In this document: one piece after another, positions 1 to 7,104 of the stretch
Position numbering within the stretch: the first letter of the stretch is position 1
Layout of the letters: each line of letters begins with the position of its first letter
From: SIG452 sp045580405
GTDB taxonomy: Bacteria; Bacillota; Clostridia; UMGS1840
Direction: 5' to 3'
Assembly: GCA_045580405.1 (NCBI GenBank)
Contig: JAZNNT010000028.1
Coordinates: 1 to 11,925, forward strand
DNA length: 11,925 nt
Made by a program: the position numbers and the translations under genes
The notes under the pieces: generated by a model
What the model saw: only the letters and a program-made list of their open reading frames with translations
Told to the model about the DNA's origin: nothing
Database searches by the model: none

Positions 1-88
1 GTAGCCATGTCGTTCTGTGAGCCAAGGAGTTGTAGCCCCTAATTGTCTTCCTAAGACCGCTTGGCCTCCGACTTTCTCTCAAACAGCT
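1..88 (-). ncRNA. 5' part of a probable structured RNA, cut by window edge
   Basis: Seen in sequence: a near-consensus promoter lies directly upstream (94-122, minus strand), and no open reading frame with a ribosome site starts here. The predicted transcript begins near 87-88 and runs leftward off the window. Its sequence holds nested complementary segments: 69-72 pairs with 9-12 (GUCG/CGAC), 60-65 with 21-26 (GCCAAG/CUUGGC), and inside these 53-57 with 45-49 (GUCUU/AAGAC, 3-nt loop). Inference: a structured non-coding RNA or a long leader. It is not a recognisable tRNA, tmRNA, RNase P or SRP RNA from the part visible. The raiA motif, 6S RNA and other Clostridia RNAs are candidates to test; I cannot assign one from memory. 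The 3' end and full length are unknown. Confidence 0.5.
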
Positions 89-93
89 TTTAT

Positions 94-122
94 ATTCTAT
101 CACACTTTTTTGGGGTTGTCAA
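94..122 (-). promoter_or_regulatory. Strong sigma-A promoter firing leftward past nth
   Basis: On the minus strand the -35 box is TTGACA (117-122, perfect) and the -10 box is TAGAAT (94-99, five of six). The spacer is exactly 17 bp. The start of transcription would be near 87-88. The -35 box lies only about 20 bp beyond the stop codon of nth, and no terminator hairpin is visible between them, so the upstream operon may also read into this transcript. Confidence 0.8.
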
Positions 123-143
123 TACTTTTTTGAAGAAATTGGG

Positions 144-794
144 TTATTTTTTTGCACTGCTTAAGGTCTTGACACCATGTTTGCAAATCTCGTTTAGGGA
201 GCAGGTTTCACAGGCCGGTTTTTGGGCTTTGCAAACAGCTCTGCCATGTGCCACCAGGCGGTGACAGAAATCAAATTGATATTCCGGCGGGATAAATTTG
301 CGAAGTGCCGATTCGATTTTTACCGGATCGGTTTCACGGGTTAAACCCATACGGTTGGCAAGACGTTTGGCGTGAGTATCAATTACAATGGCAGGCTTTT
401 TGTATATTTCCCCTAAAATCACACTGGCAGTTTTTCTGCCTACTCCTGCCAGCTTGGTGAGTTCCTCCATGGTATCAGGCACTTGGGAGTTGTGCTCTTT
501 TACCAGCGCTATTGCACAGTTGCGGATGTTTTTTGCTTTGTTTTTGTAAAATCCTGTGGACTGAATCATTTTGGCAATTTCCTGCTCCGAGAGGGCTGCA
601 AACGCTTCAGGAGTGTTATATTGCGGGAAAATAGTTTTCGTCACAATATTCACTCTGGCATCGGTACACTGTGCCGACAAAATAGTGGCAACCAATAACT
701 CAAATGGCGTGGTGTAGTCTAAGGTGCAATGGGGATTTTCATACAATATATCCAGTTGTTCTTTTAATTTGAAAAACAGTTCTTTTTTGGTCAT
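144..794 (-). CDS. nth: Endonuclease III (DNA glycosylase/AP lyase)
   Basis: Base-excision repair enzyme that removes oxidised pyrimidines from DNA and nicks the abasic site. The 216-residue protein has the usual family length. The helix-hairpin-helix motif LAGVGRKTA is at residues 115-123, with the catalytic lysine at K121. The catalytic aspartate is D139 in VIDTHAKRLANRMGL. A C-terminal 4Fe-4S loop has cysteines C188, C195, C198 and C204 with the classical C-x6-C-x2-C-x5-C spacing. All key residues are present, so it should be active. The start has an AAGGA ribosome site about 10 nt upstream, overlapping the recF stop codon; the gap from recF is 13 nt. It is the last gene of the nine-gene leftward operon. 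Cytoplasmic. Confidence 0.95.
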   Translation of the reverse strand: MTKKELFFKLKEQLDILYENPHCTLDYTTPFELLVATILSAQCTDARVNIVTKTIFPQYNTPEAFAALSEQEIAKMIQSTGFYKNKAKNIRNCAIALVKEHNSQVPDTMEELTKLAGVGRKTASVILGEIYKKPAIVIDTHAKRLANRMGLTRETDPVKIESALRKFIPPEYQFDFCHRLVAHGRAVCKAQKPACETCSLNEICKHGVKTLSSAKK

Positions 795-807
795 GTTTCA
801 GGATTCC

Positions 808-1905
808 TTACTGTTCGGTTACCACCGAATTTTCCACTAAGAAGGTTTTGGCACCCTCTACCTCAAACTGCTGGGCATCGGTGATGGTGATAATGGTTTG
901 GCATGGTTTGATATAGGAAAACAAGCTTTCCTGCCGTGTTTTATCCAGCTCAGATAAAATGTCGTCTAAAAGCAACACGGGATAGGAGCCTGTCAGTTCC
1001 CTGATAAACAGCATTTCTGATAATTTCAGCGCTAAAATAATGGTTCTTTGTTGTCCTTGAGAGGCATAAATTTTGGCGTTTTTATCGTTTAAGTAAAATT
1101 CCAGGTCATCTCTGTGAGGACCAACTCTTGTGGTATGGAACAGTTTTTCTTCCGGTTCCACTTCCTTGATTTTTTGGAAAAACAGCTCTCGAATGGCTGT
1201 TCTGTCTTCCACAAAGACATCAAATAATTCACTTTCGTAGCGAAGATTCAGTTCTTCATTGCCGCCTGCAATTTCCGCATAAATCTTTTTGGCAGTTTCC
1301 TTTAGCCGTTCCACAAAGAGGGCACGGTAAATAATAACCTCGGTGCCAAATTCCACCAGTTTATCGGTGTATACTTGCAGAAGTGTTTCGTCGGGATGTT
1401 CTTCTTTTAAGAGCTTGTTGCGGTTTCGTAAAATGGAGTGATAGTATTTTAAAATTTTGTAATAACGGGGACGAATTTGACACACGTCTGCATCTAAAAA
1501 TCTGCGCCGTTGCTCCTTATCACCTTTGATTAAATTTAAGTCCTCGGGCGAAAACAACACCGAGTGAAATTCCCCTAAAAAGGAGGCGTTATCGGTTTTC
1601 ACATCGTTTAAGAATAGCTCCCGTTTAGTGGATTTAGACAGCCCGATTTTCATTTTTTGAAGACGGGAATTTTCCTCTTTCCGGAAACAAATTTGCATTT
1701 TTGATTCGTCGCAATCAGACAAAATCAGTTCTTTATCCGTTACAAAACGGTGAGATTTTAAGGTGGAAAAATAGTGAATTGCTTCCACAATATTGGTTTT
1801 TCCCTGTGCGTTTTTACCGCAGAGAATATTGGTGGATGGAGAAAAGGAAAGGTCTAAATAGTTGTAGCTCCGAAATTGACTTAATTTGATATTCTGAAGA
1901 TACAT
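808..1905 (-). CDS. recF: DNA replication and repair protein RecF
   Basis: SMC-like ABC ATPase that, with RecO and RecR, helps load RecA at single-strand gaps and stalled forks. The 365 residues match the family length. Walker A is GKNAQGKT at 30-37, the VGPHRDD segment is at 261-267, the ABC signature-like YASQGQQRT is at 280-288, and Walker B with the D-loop, PVLLLDDILSELD, is at 309-321. A strong AAGGAGG site precedes the ATG. The gene sits 33 nt downstream of hisA and 13 nt before nth. In most Firmicutes recF lies beside dnaA-dnaN near the origin; here it is in a mixed operon with another repair gene. It appears intact. RecN or SbcC are excluded by the length and the lack of a coiled-coil insertion. 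Confidence 0.96.
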   Translation of the reverse strand: MYLQNIKLSQFRSYNYLDLSFSPSTNILCGKNAQGKTNIVEAIHYFSTLKSHRFVTDKELILSDCDESKMQICFRKEENSRLQKMKIGLSKSTKRELFLNDVKTDNASFLGEFHSVLFSPEDLNLIKGDKEQRRRFLDADVCQIRPRYYKILKYYHSILRNRNKLLKEEHPDETLLQVYTDKLVEFGTEVIIYRALFVERLKETAKKIYAEIAGGNEELNLRYESELFDVFVEDRTAIRELFFQKIKEVEPEEKLFHTTRVGPHRDDLEFYLNDKNAKIYASQGQQRTIILALKLSEMLFIRELTGSYPVLLLDDILSELDKTRQESLFSYIKPCQTIITITDAQQFEVEGAKTFLVENSVVTEQ

Positions 1906-1938
1906 TTTTTAGCCTCCTTTCCTACCATGATATCCAAA

Positions 1939-2649
1939 CTAAATATGTAAAATTGCTTCTTTTAAGTTCACATTTCCTGTGTAGATGGCTTTGCCCACGA
2001 TAGCACCGTCCACACCGATTTCTTTCAAGTGAACCAAATCCTCGAAGGAGCTGACACCGCCTGAGGCAATCACGTTAATGGAAACGTGATTTTTCATTTG
2101 CTCCATCGCTTTCAGATTGGGACCCGATAGCATTCCGTCGGTGGCGATATCCGTGTAAATAATGGTATCCGCACCCATGGCTTCTGCTTTTTTTGCAAGT
2201 TCCAATGCGCTGATTTTACTGGTATCGATCCATCCGTCAATGGCAGCGTAGCCATCTTTGGCATCAATGCCAACGGCAACATGATTGGGGAATGCCAAAG
2301 CGGTTTTTTCAATTTCTTTGGGGGCGGTTACTGCAGAAGTTCCGAAAATCACACGGCTAATCCCGTTTTCTAAATATTCTTTTGCGGTTTCAAAACTACG
2401 GATTCCGCCGCCGATTTCAATAAACAGACCGGTTTCTTTGGCGATTTCTAAAATAATGTCCTTGCAGTAGGGCTCTTTGTAACGGGCACCGTCTAAGTCT
2501 ACCAGATGCAGATATTTGGTGCCTTCCTTTTGCCACTGCTTTGCAGCATCTAAGGGTTTATCAAAATAAACGGTGGTATCTTCGTAAACGCCTTTACAAA
2601 GACGTACACATTTGTTGTCTTTAATATCAATTGCGGGGTAAATAATCAT
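1939..2649 (-). CDS. hisA: HisA, ProFAR isomerase of histidine biosynthesis
   Basis: Amadori isomerisation of ProFAR to PRFAR, the fourth step of histidine synthesis; the product feeds HisF/HisH. The 236-residue TIM barrel starts with MIIYPAIDIK, where D8 is the expected catalytic base; the second catalytic aspartate is D129 in VGIDAKDG. Phosphate-binding glycine loops appear in both halves: IGGGIR at 79-84 and ASGGVS at 195-200, plus TDIATDGM at 166-173. HisF is unlikely because the N-terminus has the HisA pattern, not the HisF IPCLDV pattern. The start overlaps the rluA-type gene stop by 4 nt (ATGA) with a GAGGA site upstream. No other his gene is in the window, so hisA is separated from at least its nearest pathway partners. 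Confidence 0.96.
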   Translation of the reverse strand: MIIYPAIDIKDNKCVRLCKGVYEDTTVYFDKPLDAAKQWQKEGTKYLHLVDLDGARYKEPYCKDIILEIAKETGLFIEIGGGIRSFETAKEYLENGISRVIFGTSAVTAPKEIEKTALAFPNHVAVGIDAKDGYAAIDGWIDTSKISALELAKKAEAMGADTIIYTDIATDGMLSGPNLKAMEQMKNHVSINVIASGGVSSFEDLVHLKEIGVDGAIVGKAIYTGNVNLKEAILHI

Positions 2650-3539
2650 AGTTTAAAATCCTCGTTTTCTATGGATGATAACAGCTGCCTAAAATCGGAT
2701 GGAGCAGTAAGATTCATTGCCTCCTTGGTGACAGGATGGATAAATTCTGTCCGATGGGAATGAAGATACAGCCTTTTGGCAGGAATACCTTCATACATGA
2801 TGTCTCCCACGATGGGATGACCGATTTTGGAAAGATGCACCCGAATCTGATGGGTGCGTCCCGTTTTTATTTGTAATTCCAGTAAGGAAAAGTTACCGTT
2901 TTCGGCCAGTACACGATAGCCGGTATGCGCAGGCTTTCCCTTGTCATCACAAATCCGTTTCAGAGAGGTTTCCGATTCTCTTCGGATGGGGAAGGTGATA
3001 TCACCTGACTTTTGTTCAGGTCTACCGCTGACCAATGCCAGATATGTTTTTTGAAAGGTTCCATCCTGCTTTTGGTTGGACAGGGTATGGTGAGCCAATC
3101 CATGTTTTGCAAGAATCAATATACCGCTTGTGGTTTTGTCCAACCGGCTGACAGGTCGAAATGGCATAGGATAGCCGTTTTTCACATAATACTGCGTCAC
3201 AAAATTGCCAAGGGTTCCGTTTGCGGTTCCTAAGGCAGGATGAGTGGCAACGCCATAGGGCTTGTCTACTGCCAGTAAATCACAATCCTCATACAGAACA
3301 CCAAACCTGCCCTCCTCAGGCTGGCAGGAAAGCTCGGTTTCTCTTGGAAACAAAAGAGTTACCTCATCACCTGCCATTACGGGATGACGGGTTGTGACAG
3401 CCTGCCCGTTTACCAAAAGGCAGCCGATATATTTGAGCTTGGTAATATTCCGATGGGAAATACCTTGTCCTTTTAAAAAGTAGTCCAAACGCTCATGGTT
3501 GGATTGAGCATGAAAGCAGAGCCGTTCTCTTACTTCCAT
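2646..3539 (-). CDS. RluA-family RNA pseudouridine synthase
   Basis: Converts specific uridines in rRNA or tRNA to pseudouridine; the exact target cannot be read from sequence. An S4-like RNA-binding segment covers about residues 15-60 (RLDYFLKGQGISHRN...). The catalytic domain follows, with motif II SRLDKTTSGILI at 131-142 (catalytic D134), KTYLALV at 164-170, and the C-terminal RTHQIRVHL...HPIVGD block at 228-246. The 297-residue length is typical for RluD/YlyB/YjbO-type proteins. The ATG overlaps the preceding gene by 10 nt and has no clear Shine-Dalgarno sequence, so translation is probably coupled to termination of the upstream gene. The 3' end overlaps hisA by 4 nt. Cytoplasmic; it has no evident link with the polysaccharide genes upstream. 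Confidence 0.92.
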   Translation of the reverse strand: MEVRERLCFHAQSNHERLDYFLKGQGISHRNITKLKYIGCLLVNGQAVTTRHPVMAGDEVTLLFPRETELSCQPEEGRFGVLYEDCDLLAVDKPYGVATHPALGTANGTLGNFVTQYYVKNGYPMPFRPVSRLDKTTSGILILAKHGLAHHTLSNQKQDGTFQKTYLALVSGRPEQKSGDITFPIRRESETSLKRICDDKGKPAHTGYRVLAENGNFSLLELQIKTGRTHQIRVHLSKIGHPIVGDIMYEGIPAKRLYLHSHRTEFIHPVTKEAMNLTAPSDFRQLLSSIENEDFKL

Positions 3540-4015
3540 TGCACATTTTCAACCAGTGCGGTACAGTGCGCCAGCTGGGTTGCAACCCGAAGTTCAGTTC
3601 CTTCTACCAGCTTCACTTTACCCATCATCAGGTTGCCGTCATCCTGACGGACAGCGGTGCCTTTCACCGTGACTACCAGATCATAGCGGTCTTCCACAGG
3701 GACAGACAATGCTTCGCCGGATAAGGTTTCCAAAGTGTCCATTGCAGGCGTAGCGGTAATACCGGCAACAGCTCCGATAGGTTCTTCCAGTTTATAGTGA
3801 TAAACGGTGTCACCTTCACGAAAAGCGTTGACGGTAACATCACGAACCGTTTCAATTTTTAAATCGTAAGACACTTCCACAGTGTTTTTGGCAACCTCTT
3901 TGTCAATTACTAAGAATTTATAGCCGATGCCGACTGCCAGCACCAAAATCAAAAGGATTACAAGCAAGTCAAACAAATTGATTTTTCCGAATAGTTTTCC
4001 GTTTTTCATCATCAT
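3530..4015 (-). CDS. Small membrane-anchored protein, DUF4330 family (second of pair)
   Basis: Function unknown. A short cytoplasmic N-terminus containing KLFGKINLFDLLVILL leads into one hydrophobic segment (about residues 13-33), followed by an extracytoplasmic domain of about 125 residues. The GKLFGKINLFDLL entry is, to my recollection, the hallmark of DUF4330. The start is chosen at 4015, not the upstream ATG at 4042, because AGGAGGT at 4021-4027 sits just before a run of three ATG codons (4015, 4012, 4009); this gives 161 residues and leaves a 16-nt gap to the previous gene. The outer domain shares a pattern with the neighbouring product: GD.V, then G.I..V...P, then PV..RYD..V.V, then a late ..G.. 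and a V..(I/V)Q end. That suggests tandem paralogues. Context implies a role in surface polysaccharide assembly. Confidence 0.75.
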   Translation of the reverse strand: MMMKNGKLFGKINLFDLLVILLILVLAVGIGYKFLVIDKEVAKNTVEVSYDLKIETVRDVTVNAFREGDTVYHYKLEEPIGAVAGITATPAMDTLETLSGEALSVPVEDRYDLVVTVKGTAVRQDDGNLMMGKVKLVEGTELRVATQLAHCTALVENVQWK

Positions 4016-4020
4016 AGCAC

Positions 4021-4027
4021 ACCTCCT
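4021..4027 (-). promoter_or_regulatory. Ribosome binding site that decides the start at 4015
   Basis: AGGAGGT on the minus strand, 5 nt upstream of the first of three consecutive ATG codons (4015/4012/4009). It lies inside the longer reading frame that would start at 4042, so that longer start is unlikely. Which of the three ATGs is used cannot be settled by sequence. Confidence 0.75.
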
Positions 4028-4031
4028 AAAA

Positions 4032-4499
4032 TTACTCTGCAATCTGAATATCGGTCACGATGCAGTTTACCATGTATTTTTCGTTGATTAGGGGAATGGT
4101 GTAACCAATTTTTAATTCGGTTTCGCCTGCCATTACGGTGAAGTCAGACACATCTGCCTGAATTTCTACCACAATATCCTTGGTGTAGCGACCATCAACG
4201 GGAGACTGCACAATTTGATTGGTTTCATAGTTTTTTACCGCTTTTGTGTACGGACGGTTTTCCGACACGCTGACAATTTCACCCAGATAGGTGGTTTTTG
4301 CATTGTCGGAAACATCATCTCCCACGGCAACTTTGGAGAGAATGCCTTCTTCCAAGTCCTGTGCTTCAAAGGTAACGGTAACGGTCTTTTGGTTGTTTCG
4401 GGTAACGGAAGTATTGATTTTGGAGATACCGTAGAATGCAGCCAGCAAAACGGCCAGCACCACAATTGCTTCAATCACGTATTTCATTGCTTTACTCAT
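4032..4499 (-). CDS. Small membrane-anchored protein, DUF4330-like (first of pair)
   Basis: Function unknown. The 155-residue protein has one N-terminal hydrophobic segment (about residues 7-25, IEAIVVLAVLLAAFYGI) and a soluble domain of about 125 residues that should lie outside the membrane. The domain follows the same order of landmarks as the next gene product: VTVTFEAQ, VGDDV, LGEIVSV...RPY, SPVDGRYTKDIVVEI, a GETELKIG turn and a C-terminal IVTDIQ. It lacks the KLFGKINLFDLL entry motif, so family assignment is weaker than for its neighbour. The start overlaps the glycosyltransferase stop by 4 nt (ATGA). No signal-peptidase or lipobox site is seen, so it is probably membrane-tethered. Likely role, by context only: accessory factor for polysaccharide export or assembly. 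Confidence 0.65.
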   Translation of the reverse strand: MSKAMKYVIEAIVVLAVLLAAFYGISKINTSVTRNNQKTVTVTFEAQDLEEGILSKVAVGDDVSDNAKTTYLGEIVSVSENRPYTKAVKNYETNQIVQSPVDGRYTKDIVVEIQADVSDFTVMAGETELKIGYTIPLINEKYMVNCIVTDIQIAE

Positions 4500-5611
4500 T
4501 TGCTAAGATCCTCATATACTTTCTCTGTATTTTTTGCCATCATTTCTACTGTGAAACCGTTTTCGTAGGTTTCTTTTGCGCCTTGTTGGTATTGGGAAAT
4601 GAGTGCAGGGTTATCTTTTATTTGCCGGATTGCATCTGCCAACGCATCGGAGTCGTTGGTGGGAAATAGAATTCCGTTTTTCCCGGTAATGACTAACTCC
4701 GGATTTCCGCCGTAGTCCGTTGCGATACAGGGGATTCCCAGGGAAAATGCTTCTAAGATTGCCAGGCTGCAGGCTTCGGTGCCGTAGGAACAGTTTAATA
4801 AAACGTCCGTTGCATAAAGCAGGGGAGAAACATCCGATAAGAATCCGGTAAAGAGGATGGTGTCCTCCAAGTTGTAATCTTTTACCATTTGTTTTAAGGA
4901 TTCTTCTTCGGGACCCGTTCCTGCAATTAAGAATTTTAAGTTGGTGCGATCAGCAAGTTTGGAAACCGCTTTCACCAAGTATTTGTGTCCCTTTACAGGA
5001 TTTAATCTTGCACTGATGGAGAATACCAAATCGTCCTCCAAAATGCCAAACTGTTTTCTGGCGAGTGCCCTTTGCTCCGCAGTAGGCATTGCAATGGCTT
5101 CCACGCCGTTGTATACCACAGTGATTTTTTTTGCGGGAACGCCGGTATCGGTCTGATTTTTCTTTGCCGCCTTGCATACCGCAATACTTTGGTCGCAGGT
5201 TATTGCGGTAATCACACGATTGATCAGTTTTCCGATGGGAGTTGTGAAAAAACCTGTAGGTTCAAACACACTGTGACGGGTATACACAATCTTTTTCACG
5301 CGACTTCCCCATTTTGCCGCCGCCACTCTTGCAGACATGGTGCCGTGGGCGTGGACAATATCGGGCTGTTCTTTCTGAAAAATTCGGTATAGGTTTTTTA
5401 CACCATCTTTGTGATAGCTCACATCGGCAATACCGTCACATTCGATAACGGGTAATCCCACATCTTCATAAAGAGCTTTCAGTTTAGAGCCGGTGGGAAC
5501 CACCGCTTTCACCCGGAAGCGTTCCTTATTGTGATACCGGAAGTATTCTGAAATCCATTTTCCCGCACCGCCGATATTGGTGTCGGAAATGACCATTAAA
5601 ACATTGATCAT
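4496..5611 (-). CDS. GT-B glycosyltransferase (family 4 type)
   Basis: Transfers a sugar from an activated donor to a growing glycan; neither donor nor acceptor can be read from sequence. The 371 residues form two Rossmann-like halves. The N-terminal glycine loop is IGGAGKW (13-19), HAHG is at 87-90, and the linker has YNGV at 167-170. The C-terminal donor domain opens with FSISARLNPVKGH near 197-209, with IAGTGPE at 229-235. The retaining-enzyme E-x7-E motif is E279 and E287 (TEACSLAILEAFSLGIP). There is no transmembrane segment, so it works on the inner membrane face or in cytosol. An AGGAGG site precedes the ATG, which overlaps the upstream membrane-protein gene by 4 nt. Neighbours point to a cell-surface polysaccharide pathway. 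Confidence 0.9.
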   Translation of the reverse strand: MINVLMVISDTNIGGAGKWISEYFRYHNKERFRVKAVVPTGSKLKALYEDVGLPVIECDGIADVSYHKDGVKNLYRIFQKEQPDIVHAHGTMSARVAAAKWGSRVKKIVYTRHSVFEPTGFFTTPIGKLINRVITAITCDQSIAVCKAAKKNQTDTGVPAKKITVVYNGVEAIAMPTAEQRALARKQFGILEDDLVFSISARLNPVKGHKYLVKAVSKLADRTNLKFLIAGTGPEEESLKQMVKDYNLEDTILFTGFLSDVSPLLYATDVLLNCSYGTEACSLAILEAFSLGIPCIATDYGGNPELVITGKNGILFPTNDSDALADAIRQIKDNPALISQYQQGAKETYENGFTVEMMAKNTEKVYEDLSK

Positions 5612-7104
5612 GCTTCATCGCCTCCTACCGCAAACAATGATGCTGCAAGGCTTAACAGAGCAAAAAACAGCATATACATTCTGTAGTTATAGAAGGTGTT
5701 ATCAAAGAAGCCTTGAATCAAAAAGGATACAAATCCGCTGATTAGGGCAACAGCCAACACCTGAAGTTCTCTGGATTTAGGACGTTTATACACCATAAAA
5801 AGTTGTTTTAGGGTGTAAAATGCTAATAAAACAAACACAATGAATCCGAAAATTCCGGTTTCGGAAAGCTGATGGAAATATAAACTGTGAGAATGGGGCG
5901 CCATAATGTCCATATAGGCAAACGGTGCGTAAGATACTTCAAAGGAATAGCTTCCCAAACCAATTCCGGTGGGCCAAACTTTCTGAAGCATTTCCACTGT
6001 GCCTCTCCACACATACACACGAAATGCTGTGGAGCCGTCTTTTAGGTTTCCGATACTCATAAAGCGATTCAGAATATTCTGGGGAATCACTAAAATAGAG
6101 AAGGGGGCTGCCAACACCAGCGGAATTAGTGCCTTTTTGTAAAGCAGGAGGATAAACAGTAAAAGTCCTGCAATCAGACCTAACCAGCAACCGCGGGAGT
6201 AGGTCAGAATCAGACAGCCCAAAGCCGCCAGCAGGCATCCGGCATATACAACTTTGTGCAGTTTTTTCTTGGCGATGATACACATAGCCAGTGCCAGGGG
6301 AATTAAGAACAGTAAGTATTCTCCGAATACATTGGGATTCTGGAAGGTGGAATAGATACGTCCGGAAATGTCGGAGAAAAGCTGCGTATCTGTCCAGGTG
6401 GTGGTTTCATAACTTCCGGTTAAGTATTGCAGATACCCAAAGGCACATACAAAAATGCCGGACAAGGTGAAATAGGAGATACTCATTACAAGTCTTCTGG
6501 GAGTGGACACAAAGTACCGTACCACATAATACAGTCCTACAAAGGCAAAGTATACCAGGAAAATCTGAAATTTATCGGGGGCTTTGGAAAGCCACAGACC
6601 GTATAGCAGGGAAATCAGATACAAGCCGACAAACAGGTCGGTGATGATGGGTTTGGATGCTCTTAAGTTTTTTTGGAAGTCAGATTCCAAAAAGGCGAAT
6701 ACCAGGGAAAGCATACAAAGGGCAACCACTGCCATGGTAGGCAGAATGCCTGCTAAAAACAGCACCATCAGAAAAATCAAAAAGGAAAAGCTGTAGCCGG
6801 AAGAATCAATTTGAAACCAGCCTAAAATTTTGGAGGTACCGACAATTTCTGTTACCGTGGTTTGGGAAAACAGTTTCTTAAGCGAGCGATAGCAGAAGCT
6901 TTCGGTAATCAGGTGGCTAAACCATCCGAAAAACCCTGCAATTTTTCCCATCAGCTTTGCAATGCCGGATTCCCGGAAGGACTTTGTGGGAAGATCGTTC
7001 ATAAAAAGCTTATACACAAAGGTCTTTCTGAAAGGAATCAAAAAGAACAGATAAATTTTTCGTAAAATCTGATAGATCTTACTGTTCTGAAACACATTCA
7101 TCAT
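5608..7104 (-). CDS. O-antigen ligase/polymerase-like membrane protein (Wzy_C type)
   Basis: Polytopic membrane protein expected to polymerise or ligate lipid-linked glycans on the outer membrane face. The 498 residues begin with an unusually long N-terminal part of about 100 residues containing basic and weakly hydrophobic stretches, followed by roughly ten or more hydrophobic segments. Family landmarks are TFQNPNVFGEYL at 253-264, LTYSRGCWLG at 300-309 and the large extracytoplasmic loop with FRVYVWRGT at 361-369 and PHSHSLYFHQLSETGIFG at 403-420. The histidines H404/H406 and arginines R304/R362 are in the expected places. Ligase and polymerase roles cannot be told apart by sequence; a Gram-positive host favours polymerisation or attachment of a wall-linked glycan. 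The start ATGATG overlaps the murJ stop and has an AAAGGAG site upstream. Confidence 0.85.
   Translation of the reverse strand: MMNVFQNSKIYQILRKIYLFFLIPFRKTFVYKLFMNDLPTKSFRESGIAKLMGKIAGFFGWFSHLITESFCYRSLKKLFSQTTVTEIVGTSKILGWFQIDSSGYSFSFLIFLMVLFLAGILPTMAVVALCMLSLVFAFLESDFQKNLRASKPIITDLFVGLYLISLLYGLWLSKAPDKFQIFLVYFAFVGLYYVVRYFVSTPRRLVMSISYFTLSGIFVCAFGYLQYLTGSYETTTWTDTQLFSDISGRIYSTFQNPNVFGEYLLFLIPLALAMCIIAKKKLHKVVYAGCLLAALGCLILTYSRGCWLGLIAGLLLFILLLYKKALIPLVLAAPFSILVIPQNILNRFMSIGNLKDGSTAFRVYVWRGTVEMLQKVWPTGIGLGSYSFEVSYAPFAYMDIMAPHSHSLYFHQLSETGIFGFIVFVLLAFYTLKQLFMVYKRPKSRELQVLAVALISGFVSFLIQGFFDNTFYNYRMYMLFFALLSLAASLFAVGGDEA

Noticed and set aside
1..88. Partial tRNA on the minus strand (CCAAGCGGT resembles a D-arm)
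   Set aside because: No anticodon stem with a 7-nt loop, no T-arm GTTCGA and no acceptor closure could be found around it.
3530..4042. Longer start at 4042 for the second DUF4330-type gene
   Set aside because: A strong AGGAGGT lies inside this extension directly before three ATG codons at 4015-4009, and the extension would overlap the upstream gene.
4215..4568. 117-codon plus-strand open frame opposite the DUF4330-like gene
   Set aside because: Lies antisense to two recognisable genes, has no ribosome site and no familiar motifs.
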